Below, one piece after another: positions 43,401 through 55,400 of a DNA stretch of 64,000 bases. Numbering within the stretch: the first letter of the stretch is position 1; every line of letters starts with the position of its first letter. The notes below the pieces were generated by a model. It made no database searches and was not told where the DNA came from. It saw only the letters and a program-made list of their open reading frames with translations. The position numbers and the translations under genes were made by a program. Source of the stretch: Amblyornis subalaris (taxonomy: Eukaryota > Chordata > Aves > Passeriformes > Ptilonorhynchidae); contig JACAXG010000025.1 in NCBI GenBank assembly GCA_018881555.1, positions 8,129,899 to 8,193,898 on the forward strand, given 5' to 3'.

Positions 43401-46400
43401 ACCCAAAGCTGAAGCCTTTTGTTTGGGACGTTGTCCAAATGCCCCTAAACACTGACAGGCTAGGGGCACTCAACAACTCTTTAGGAATCCTGTTCCAGTG
43501 TTTGACCACCCTCTCAACAGAGAAATGCTTCCTAATGTCCAGTCAGAACCTCCCCTGGCACAGCTTTCAACCATTCCCATGAGTCCTATCACTGGATCCC
43601 AGGGAGTAGAGATCTGCACCTCCCTCTCCACTTCCCCTCCTCAGGAGAAAGCTCAATTTAGAGTGCAGGGCTCACAGATACAAAGTAGATGTCTGGGTTC
43701 ACAGCAGATCACTTTGCAGTCAGCAGACCAGATTCCTCACTGACAGTCTCACTGGAAGCTTCTGCAGCCAACGTGGTGTTTGCTTTTGCCTTCAGAACTG
43801 TCTGTCTTATTAATGACTAACCCTGTTTGCAAGTTATTTACATCAAGTAATTGCTCTTTTGTCACTGTCACAGGCAGCAACTCCATGGAAGGCCAGAGAG
43901 TCTGTATACCTACCAAATACATCACAGGGTACCTTAGCTGCTAACAAATTCCCCAGCATTACATACCAGTCTGACATGGAGAACTGCAGAAAAGGTGCTT
44001 CACCTATCCTAGGTCAAGCCAGGTCAGTTCCACAGNGAAAATATGCATTCTACTGAGGCAGAATTCTACCTTTACATGTATAGTCTCAATTTTTTGCGTG
44101 GCTACCCAGGTAGATTTTAATTGAATTGTAGGGAATCATGATGTATAGAGATACCACTTCTATTCAAAAAAACCTGGCCTGTGCATGAGCTGAAATGCAA
44201 TGGAAGCACAATAAGAATGGGCAATCACATAAAGCACATGTGTCCCTGAGGATGCCACTGATCTAAAGAGTTACAGTCCCTTCAGCCTTTCGCTCCTCTG
44301 GCAAATCCACACTAGCAACAGAATAAGTTATTCTGTGGTAATATTANAATAGTTCTGCTTCTCTCTTGGGTGAGCAATCAAAAGGATACTGAAATAAGAA
44401 TGCTGTTAGGAAATCCCTCAAAGACAAATAAGGCCCAGAATGATAGCTAAGAAACCAAATTTGACGTTAGACTAATATAAAGGGGAAAAAAAAAAAGAAA
44501 AAATACAACAGCATTGTATTTCTGGGTAAAAGTTGGTGTCAGAAAGGAATTCTAAACCAAGACCTGTTTGGCATTTCAGTCGATGAAAGATAAGGTAACT
44601 CTAGTACAGCATTGTTTGTGGTCAGTTGTCTTTTCTTGATTAATTTATATTAAAAATATCTTGAACCAAGATATTATGTTAAAAAAAAAAAAAGACAGAA
44701 TCTGTGTACGTGGACCAATAGTCAAACCTTCACTAAAATGAAGCTGCAGAGAAGCACTTCCAGCAGTACACANCTATACAAGGTTCCTTCCCTTTGTTCT
44801 GTTCCTCTGCTGCAAAGGAATGATAGATGCTTCCCTTAGGCAACTTCTGGAGAGTTTTAAAAATTGAGCTAATCCTATGAGATAGTTTGATGGCTGCATG
44901 TTTGAGTCCCCATTAGCTAATCCACATCAGCTGCTCTGGAAAACGTTCTTTGGGGTAATATGATGCCNATGCTTTCAAAATTATTCAGGCATATATTCAG
45001 TGAACAGGTTTTATACGTATTTTGATGACTTCCACTTTTCAGCTGAAATTTAGAGCACTATAGAATTTGGCAATCCAAGGTGGGACAGTCGGCCCCTCNG
45101 CCGATGCAGGGGCATTCCCTAACCATCTGTTTTCTGTCATTCTGGTACATAATAACTTAATGTTCACAGTACTTGATCACATCACAGTTGATGTAGGGGT
45201 GAGGGTTTTTTCTTTTCTTTCTTTTTAAATTAATTTTTTTTTCTGTCAGCATCTCATCTTTGTATTTAATTTACAAGAAATGTTAATGCAATTTCTGACA
45301 TTTAAATTTTCCTCATTCTGCAAGCACTCATCCCTCATTTGCATACAAATTTGGTTCCCCTTTTTCTGGAAGNGATTTATATCAAGAAACTGTCTTTAGA
45401 GAGCATTTTTTATATGGCACATCTTCTATCATTAACAGCTTTCACACATGTTTTGCTTTTCTCCTTCAGTTTTGGTCTCTAGCTGGCATTGTGTTTCACA
45501 TTTGATTCTGAGGTGCTGCAAGAAGGCAGTTAAAAAAAAACCAACCCCAAACGTAGTCTTACAAGGGTTACAGCTGTTGATGAAGCATACAGAGTGCTGC
45601 ACTGAGAACTGTGGGGCACTCTTGAAAGCTTTGGAACAGCGTTTCTTTGATGCTCATGACAGTTTACCTCTGACTTTTCAATACAGTAACAAAACCCCTC
45701 TCCCTTTCACTTAGTGCTCTGAAACCAATTCTTACATAGCCAAGGGGTTCCACCAGGATACTGGTCTGGAACGCCTTTTGGACATTTAACAGGACTAGAC
45801 TGGCATATTTTGTAAAGTCATCTATAGTCCTTTATGTTATGCTTCCAATATAACCACTTCTTTCAAANAAGCAGTGACTTTGAAAAGCTGTCACAAATAT
45901 TTAATCACTGCAGGCAAGAAATATGTTTCTCAGAGAAACAAACCTGTGGCCTCTCAATTAAGTCTTCAAAGAGAGGCTGCTTATTGCAGTGATAACCTTC
46001 TTNAAATGATTAATGTCTAAGAAGGGTCATTCTGAGATAGAAAGAAAAAAACAACCCACGACCTAAAACATCTCTCATGACTGAAGGAAAAGATTCCTAC
46101 CTGAAAGCTTTTCTTCTACCTGGTTATATTTTATGGTCCCACTCACACCAGATGGAAGAGTGACAGGAACAAAACAAAGCGGTTTTTCAGAAAGCATCTC
46201 CCTTCGCTGCTCTGATAAACTGGTTACAGCAGGGACTGTGACAGGCTTTCAGGTGACTCTAATCTGCTCGTCCAGTGATCAATGAATGGCTACAGTAATC
46301 GGCTTGTAAGGGCTACAGACTTCCCAACATAGACACTTGTGCTGGGGAGGCTGCACTGGGAAAAAAAGCATGAACAGAAAGGGGAACAGATGTGAGTCCA

Positions 46401-49400
46401 GGCAAGTGCACTGCTGGCAGGGAAGGAGAAATGAGGTCAAGAGCCAATAAGCAGGAGCAGCAGTATCTGCTGAATAGTGTTTGCTTACAAAGAGTATTAG
46501 GACTGTATTAAAAAAAAAAAGCAGTGTGCAGAAAATAAGCACCAGCAAAATGTGTGGCTGCAGAGCATTAGAGCCCACAGAAACACCATGGCTGCCAGCC
46601 TGCCCTGCTGCTAGCACTANCCACACCTCACGTGCTCTGTCTTGGAAACTATCAGAGATGCTGCTGCCTGGTGGCAGGAGGCTGGAGAACTCTCAAGGAG
46701 TGTGCAGTGGGTCAGATATTTTGTTAGTCATTTACTGCACAACTGAAGGACATTCTCCTAGGAGCCAGCCTTCACGCAGCAAGCACTCCAGCTTGATGCC
46801 ATACCTAGAGAAAGCCAGACAAGGCAATCACTTGCCTCTCTTACATGCAGAGTCTGTAAAATAAGAGAAGCTTCCCACATGCAGTNTTGATTTGATTTTG
46901 TTTGGCGCAACACAGCCCATCATATGTTCCACACCTATTCCCACTCTCCCTCCAGTCTGTAATCANGTGTAGCATACTCAGGTATTGGTGCGAATGTCAG
47001 ATAATTAAATATCCCTTTGACACATTTTTCCTACAGGTGGATCTGACCTATAATTTCTTTTCAGTGATTATTTAACTGACAGACAACCACATATCAGAAG
47101 GCTTATCTCAGGAATGAGGCAGACCTGAAGAACTGTCACCATTCCTGGGAGCTGGCCTTACCTTTCAACTATACCAGCTATTACCACCACCTGTCTTGCC
47201 TTTATACTCTGATTGTCACAGCCTCAGCAAAGCACTATCACCAACTCACTGCCCGGGTACATCCAAAGTCAGTTAACTTCTCCTNGCCTCAGTTTCTTAT
47301 TAATAAAAAACCTGATTAAAATATTCAACCAGCCTGATAAAAACCTGATTAATAAATTCATAATAAATAAATTCATAACTTATTCATAACCTGATTCATA
47401 AATTCATAAATCAACCTGAGTATCTGCAATCCCCATCAGTATATAATCACCATATATTTCAGGTGACCTGAATGTACCCTGCATAAGAGCCGGTTGTTGG
47501 TTTAAGTGGGATTCCGGTGTATTTAAAAATGGCTTGTATACTTATTTTCATATCATAGAACAATATGAAAATCGTAATATGAAATGTGAAAATGCAAACA
47601 CCAAATACAATAGCTTGCACATACAATAACAGCAACAAATCAGTCATGCACGTGTTGTTTAAAAACTTTAAAAAAGATTTGTGCATCAGCCCCAAAGCCT
47701 CCCAAATTTTGACTTTCCTGTGTATAAAAAACAGTGCATAAGAAAAAAAATCTAAGATTTTCAGGGTAGCAAATGGTACCATTTCAGGAACATCTATAAT
47801 TGAATGTTCGAGTAACACTGAACCATGTTTCTCCCTTCTCAGGTTTACTTGCATCAGACCAATTAATCTATCATTTACCCAGTGCAGCCCACTCACTGGA
47901 AGGTTCAGTTAGAAATAATTCTCACGGTGAAGACATTTGCTAAGCTTTTTTTTTTCCAAGAAGGACTGCTCAATCTCTGTAGTTCATCTCTACCTGTGTT
48001 TCAGCTGTAATGAANAGCTGACAGAGGGAACATGGCTGTCAGGGTTCAATCTCGTCTGCTTAGTCTTTTACAAGGCCAAAATTAGCTTCACCTTGATTAA
48101 CTTAGTTTCTCCACAGACTACCTAATGGCTCTACCCCAATTTACTCAGCCTTCAGATCACTTACTTAAGTAGAGAGATCTGAAGTGATCTTAAGACATTA
48201 ATTTCTCACTTTAAGTAAGCAGAAGACTGATTAGTTTGAATTTTTTAAGACCATTGCATTTCTTATGCCCCATCCATATGAAGTGTGNGACCTTTTTTGA
48301 CACAGTGCCAAAAGCCGCCTACAAACAGCTAAGTACCTTCACCATTTTTCATACAAATCCAAGGAGTAGCACCGAGGTTGCTCAGTGCTAGACAGGATTT
48401 TTCTTGCTTAATAATAAGGAAGCAAAAGACAGCCATAAATGAATCTGACACTGATGACTTAGAAGGAATGCTATGCCACAATTACCCTAGCTAATTATCC
48501 AGGGCCCAATGCAAAGCACACTGAAAATACTGGAAAAAATCCCACTCTTGTATTTAACTTGGAGCATTAACCCTTTATGGGCCAAAGGGCCTTTTACATG
48601 TTGTTTCCTACTATTACCCCACAAAAGGAAATTTCCCTTAACAAAAGCAAAGCAACAGATCTTACAAAGGGCAAAGAATGCACAGAAGTTGATTAGAAAT
48701 CACAATATGTGGCCAGATAACACCTGTAACCTNCTACCAGGTTTAAGTACCACTTTGTACTATAATTCAGATGTGAATTGAACAATTTGACACTGACTAT
48801 CCTTGATGCTAACTTTTCTGAGTTATCTGTGAGGTGCATTTAATTTAGAAAAATAAAATTGAGTTTTACTCTAAAGACAGGCTATTCACTCTAGGTAAAG
48901 TTTCCCCAGTGATGACAGCAGATCCTTGTTGCAGTAGAATAGCAACACCAAAAATGGCAATATGAAGTGAAATGTAGACCTAGACAGACTCAGAGATGTG
49001 TCCAAGGACCGCAGTAGCAAGTTAAGGAAAAGCTGGATTCTGACACTGATCTGATACTGATGATATGCCAAGAACATCCATTCCTTCTTAGATTAAATAG
49101 AAATTACTTTTCACATACAAAAGGAAAATATTTCTCTAACAGTGAATGAACAAACTGAGCACTGCATGAACAAACTGAGCACTCCATGAAACCGGATATC
49201 CTTAAATCATCTTGGAGACAAAAAGGAACCGGAGAGAGATGGGTTACAATTCAGAAACTATGTTACAGACTTTATTCCAAAAATCAGCGTCTGGTCAGCA
49301 GAGGATTTTTGAACTTTTCTCCCTTTCTGCACATACAACCATGTTCTGTTGTAATCTCTTTGCACAAGCTGAGAATTTAGAGAAGCCTTAGTAGCAGCAT

Positions 49401-52400
49401 GCCGAGACTCAGAACTCTAATGCCAATAAGTTTTTGCTAGAGGTTCTGATGGAAAAATATACATGAACAGATAAGAGATTTGGAAAGTACATTTTAAATT
49501 TGGTACTATTTTTGACAGAAAAATCCACATTGATCTGAGTCTTGGGGGAAGTTACTGTAATCCTCATGGCAACAGGGACATAATGAGTTTTAGGGAAGAA
49601 GCACACGGGATAGCTAAAACTTCAAAAATATTGAACATGTGGCTTTACAGCCTTTCATGCATGTTCTTAGTTCTGCTCTTGTTCTTCCCCCTCCCTACTC
49701 CATGACTCCCAGAAAATAGAATGGGATGCAGATGAGCAAAACTAACTCCCCATTATAGTAGCAATGCAGCTTTCTAGCCCCAGACTATCTAAAGTGCAGG
49801 AGGAATCCAACACAGAGCAACAGTGACTACGTGGCCTGAAATAGCTCAGCAGAGTACACAAGCCCAGGGAAAGGCTCGCTCACCACTGCTCCCATGTCTG
49901 CATTGCCTGTCAACCCTAAAATAACTCAAATGCTCAGGAAGAGGGGGGCTGTCCCTTTGGTTTCTGAGTCCCAGTGAAGGATCAGCAGGTCCCATGTCAA
50001 AGACAGCTCCCTCGAGGTGCAGTGCTCTTCGTTGGTCCTTAGCTAATGCAGGTGAAAGGCTTCAGAGAAATTATAACAGATAGCTTTGAGAACAGATTAG
50101 TTTCAGGCTTATTTTAAATCGATGTTTTCTTACTCTGTGATAGTTTTCAGGAGGGGAGGGTGGAGAGGGGACAACTGTATTTCCAATTTGGTAATCAAGA
50201 AACTAACTCATAGGTTTACCAGAGTTACTTTGTTTTCATTTTAGCCTTGCCATATAGACAGAATAGGGGCAAGCACAGCACTGAAGTGCTGTAGACAAAC
50301 AACCCAGAACACTGGTGAAGACAAATCTTGAGATCCCAGGGATAGGGGTGCATTTCCCCAAACTGTGTGTACAAATTTAGGGCAGGTATTNTTTAGTCAC
50401 AGACAAAAGGAATAGTTCCCTCGGCAGCTGTCACTCAGCAGTCTGTTGGACAGGCAGTGACAAACTATTATAACTTGGGGGAAAAATCATTTGCAGGTGA
50501 CAAATACCAAATACAGGCTTGCTTCTAAGGGGAGAGAGAGTCTGAGGGAGTGACACTGAAGAGAGAGGCAGGGGTGGATCATCTCCAGGCCATGAAACAA
50601 AACACCTGTATAAAATGATGCCAGGGGAGACTGAAAGAATGAAGACCATGATGGATACTACCTCACTGTTGAATTTATCCATGGAATTCTGTCATCTCTT
50701 GTCTTNATTTTGAACTCTTGTCTTTTACACTGTGTTTGTTCAGACCCTAGTACAGAATTATGGTTTTCATTAACAAATCGATTCTGTCAAATCAGCACTG
50801 TGTCAGATTTCTGAGACAACAGGTCACCTTAATTGCTTACTACAACATTCTTCTGGTACTGTCACAACCAAAATTCCACGTATTTAGAGTTATACTGCCC
50901 CCAGTTAGCTGATACATGTCTGTTCAGAATTATATCTGACAAATCCTGGTAACAGAACAAGAATATTGGCATTTGCTACCATAATTGCAGTCCCTGGCAC
51001 TGGTCTTTGTGCTCTGCCTTTCAAGAGAAAGGGGTAGCATTGCCTCCTCCCCATAACATTCTCTGCCTGATGGGTGATGTTGGTGATACTGCAGTTATTT
51101 TTTTTTCAGCAGTGACTGTCCTTTCTTACACTGGTAAGCCTCTTCCAGAAGTGCCTCACTGCTCTGTACACTAAGCCCTTGGTAAAGGCACAGCATTAAT
51201 ACCTTCTTCTGAAACATGCTTATTACTTTACACTACACAGTCCTTAAGCACTCAAGTTGCACACACCTCCAAGGGGGAGAAAAGGTATCCAGCTGACAAA
51301 AGCTTAGAAAAAATATGGAATCCACTTACAACCACCTCTCTTAAAGATCCAGTATTATTTTTGTTTAAAAAGATTATAGTTATATGATTGTAGTAATTAC
51401 AATAGGCTAAGATATTCACCTCTGACTGTGACCTGAGCACTGCAAGATGCCTGTCCTGTGTTGTTTTCAGCCAGGCAGGTATAAATTCCATCATCTTCTG
51501 GTAGAGCATCTTGGACAGTCAGTTTTGCAACTCCATCTTCAAAAGTGGAATGGGCATATTGAATTGGCTGGTCTGCAGACAGAAAGGAAGAGAATTGACT
51601 TAATACATCAGCCACAAATTTCAAAAGCACATCTAGTTTTCAGTGAAATCTGGATGCCTAACTCCAGCCAGCATATTAAAGTGCAGAGCCAAATCCCACT
51701 CCCCGGTGCACAGCCACTGCTCTCTAGTGACTACAACCAGCAGCATCCCAAGCACAAAGCACAACATGGTTGTCATACAAAGCTCACTATCAGATTCACT
51801 GGGTGCTACCTTGAGTAGCAGCAGGAGGAGAAAAGTTTATATTTGCATTTTGGATGGATTCTCTTTCAGGTGGATAAGACAAGAAATGTGTGTTTGCTTC
51901 AGATATTGTCTCCATATTGTAATTTGCCTGAAACTAGATAAAATGCAGATAAATCTAGATGTGCAAAATCTATTGGGCATGGAGAAGCATTTGAAGTCCT
52001 CCAAGAGGTACTTTGTAGTGGAAGACATTCCAAGAGAGACAGCAAAATCTGCGAGGGAGGCAAGAGGCTGATTTACAGAAGCAGTTAATCTACACTACAA
52101 TATGTCCAGTAACAGAAGGGTGCAGTCTGATGTGTGGTGATGTGACTATCAAAGAAGTTCATTTTAAGAAACTGGTTCCTTGCATTGGTTTGGAACATGC
52201 TTAAATATTAGTACAGATGCCTTAAAGTTGCCTCGATATTGTTTCAGGAACAGTCATCAATCTCAGCTGTACTTTCTGAAATGCTTCTGCAATCTATTTT
52301 CACAATATTAAATAGTTTCCACTACTGACTCATCCTTGGTTGCTTTCCCAGTGTAGGCAATACTTAAGGCAGCCTTATACCTGTGCATAAACACCATGCT

Positions 52401-55400
52401 GGAAAAAGAAATTAGGGTCATCTAAGAGGAGAGGATGAAACAGGAGAGAATTGGGCAGGACTGAATTGAAGATGTCTGTCTCTTGGGAGTTCATAGTCAA
52501 AAGGAAAGATCAAGATTGATTTCATTGCCAAAATAATTTTAAAAGATAAGGACAAAGCTCTGGGGTTTCTAAGAACCAGTTCTGTCCTATGAGCAGGATA
52601 AATTAAACGATGGGGCAGATTTTTCTCTTATCTCTGATTTTCAACAGTAGCAAACTCAGAAGGCAGTCATCATCTATCTGCATACAAAGTTTCATTCTGA
52701 AATACAAATGTGTGCCAAAATCAGTATCATCCAATACTTGCATGTATTACAAATGTGGTAGATGAGCTTGTTCCTTTACTTATAGACCATCTGTTTTTCA
52801 AGTTAGCAAATACTCTATCGCATGAAATATTGGGGTGAATATCTAATCAACTACCAGAAGNCTCCAATTTTAGAATAAACTCTCTCCAACCTTTGCTACA
52901 GGTCACATATTCTTATTACTGGTTCCTCTGAGCTCACTTTCACTCAGTTACACACAGACTGTTGTAACTATTATGTTGAACCACATAGTTTTTGCATGTG
53001 GGAATAGCACTACACTCAAATACGTACACATAGAGCTAAAGCCCAAGCAGACAAAGAGGTCTGTGAGAGGACAAGGGGCACTGGACTGCCTTCCTGGTCC
53101 AATCATAGAATATCTAACCTGACAGGGATNCTGACATTGAAACTATCAGTGGTGCCAATTGAAGCTATGATGCCATATCAGAAATACACTGGGGATAAAA
53201 GCTGTTATTGTCAAAAGCAGAACAATGTCTTTTTACTTCTGTTGTAAGTAAGCAAATGAATACGGGAAGTGCTCTGCATGGAAAACCAAATGTGGACTCC
53301 TTCACCATGTCCTCAAATTTTGTCAGGGCTCTTTTTCACTCCAGCTCCCAACAAAACTAAAACTGGCCATTTTTTAGCATTATTCACAAAATAGTGAATT
53401 CACTTACAGAACAGCCTTTTTATTAGACCCCAGAAAAGAAACACAAGCATTTCAGCCCTTAGGAATAACTCGCAGCAAGATTCTAAGTTACGNCCATAGT
53501 ACTTATATTTTGATGTAATAAAAACAACTCTCTCAGTAGTGAAACGTTCCCTTCTCCAGAGGCAGAACAGTCAAATCTCCAGGACAGCTTGGCAGCAGGA
53601 ACAATAACAAAAAATACCTTTCTGCTGGCATGTTATGCCTGAAGAAAGGAAATTTTCCCCTGGCCAATTTATTAAAAGCTTTCTGGACAAATCACAAAGC
53701 TATCCTAAAACCAAACACTACTCAGAGAATTATTATGCTAAAGTCANGGTCATATTTAAATTCAGCAGAAAGAGGTTCAATTAAACTTTGGGAGAAGGAA
53801 AACCCACACAGAAAGCAATATGAATAGAAGAGTACTTAAAACAGTTATACATTTCTTATTCCTGCAATTGAAAAAGAAGTCACCAGAATGTATATAAAAA
53901 ATATAAAGTAAATTGGAGTTACACACTGAAGTATTGTCACAGAGAGTACATGCAAAAAGTTATTTATAAGGCTTTGGTGAGGCCAGAACTAAAACACAAG
54001 AAGTTTACTTTCAAGGGAAGTTGCCATTAAATCAGTGAAAATTCAGAAAGAAACTTAAATTGAAGGTAGAGTGAGAGCAAAAGNACAGAAGAACCATCTT
54101 GAAAAAGTTGGAAAAAAGCTTTAATGGTGGAGTTGCAGAGAAGAGTAAGAGCTCNGATAAAATTCATAGTTCAGTCAAGTAGCTCTTATTTGTGCATTCC
54201 ATGAATATGGAAAAACTACTCATCCTCACAGATGCTAAGAAGTAATTACAGACAATGCGGAGTATACATCATCTNTTTTTTGTCTCGGTTGACCTGAAGG
54301 AGAGGTCAGTCTGTATAATGCTTGGAAAATGTTTTGAATTCATCTGTAGTCACAGCTGGTAAATACTCCTGGTATCTAAAGTAGTACTTGTATGTAACAT
54401 TGTACAAGAAGTTATTACAAGGCTTTTAGTTCTCAGGTGGTGTGGATTCCTTGGAGATTGAGGAAGGCAGACTGGATACCATGCAGCCTGTTCAGTATCA
54501 AGGGATGGGCAGCCTGGAAAGGAGCATGTTCTGCTTTCTTCCTTTTTTTTCCTATTTGGTTCTCAAAGCAACCTTCTGTTCATGTTTCTCATGATTGATA
54601 ACTTGGTCTTTACATNCATTATTTCATCAAGATATACATCCTTTCCTCACTATTCTGCCCAAAAATTAATTCCAGTTTTTTATCATTGTCATGCTTGGAA
54701 GACAATTTGCATTTGATATTTTCTAGTGATCTACATGATTCACATGATTTACACATCATGTCCCATATGATTTTTATTTCCACGGAGTTCTGAGAAAGTG
54801 TAGCATTTTGAACAGTAGTGGGATTGCTCGCAGCAGATTGCTTTTTCCTCTGCCGTAGCCTATCTGTTCTGAATATGAAAATCTTTATATTCCAAAAATG
54901 GACAGCAGATGCTAACAGACCTTTTTTTAAAACAAAATTGGTCTGTCTGCCTCCAATTATATACTGTGAATATACTGTTTTCTTCATATGGCCAGTTGAT
55001 GAAAGACTCCACAATGTCATTTTGTCAAAAGCACTGTTATGTCTGCTTGGAGTAATATTTCAGGACCAGCAGCCCAACTTTCTCCTTTATTTGATCATGG
55101 ATATAAATATGAGCAGTTTGTAGTATCTAGCTAGGTGGTAGATAGGAAGGAAATGTTTGCATTCAAGAGGATATCACAATAGCCAACTTGATCCTTAAGT
55201 AAAATAATGAGCCTAGAAGTGTACATGGAATTATCAACATTAAACAACTGTTTATAATCCATTCAAGTCTGTATCAAAATGGTATATAAACAGTTATGTC
55301 TCACAATCATATGCAAGACAGAAAAGCATTAAACTCTAGTGATATGTTTTAGGAGTCTGGAATGAAAATCGTGTGCTTCTGTCCTTAGAATAATATATGG

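Larger units (their letters stand above)
35161..51419 (-). other. MYLK: MYLK intron e-f (16.3 kb)
   Basis: The longest complete intron. It holds three CR1 pieces (41.76-41.84, 43.03-43.24 and 43.33-43.65 kb), a possible LTR remnant (42.78-43.03 kb), a purine tract (36876-36923), a degenerate AT-rich repeat (47300-47417), a 20-bp duplication (49151-49190) and an inverted repeat (47544-47572). The rest (35161-41760, 43650-47300 and 49190-51419) is AT-rich sequence in which I see no gene. Confidence 0.85.

Noticed and set aside
47459..47896. 145-codon open frame, minus strand
   Set aside because: Intronic, low-complexity Phe/Ile/Leu-rich translation with no recognisable domain and no coding-like composition.
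48035..48060. B-box-like ggttcaatctc
   Set aside because: No A box at the right distance and no tRNA-like fold, so it was not called a tRNA or SINE.
53102..53135. tcatagaatat... resembling the end of a minus-strand CR1
   Set aside because: Only about 20 bases resemble CR1, with no continuation into the body of the element.
5310..54901. Other perfect CArG-type matches (5310-5319, 39258-39267, 42095-42104, 48948-48957, 54892-54901)
   Set aside because: This number is what chance predicts for AT-rich DNA of this length, and none sits next to a plausible transcription start.
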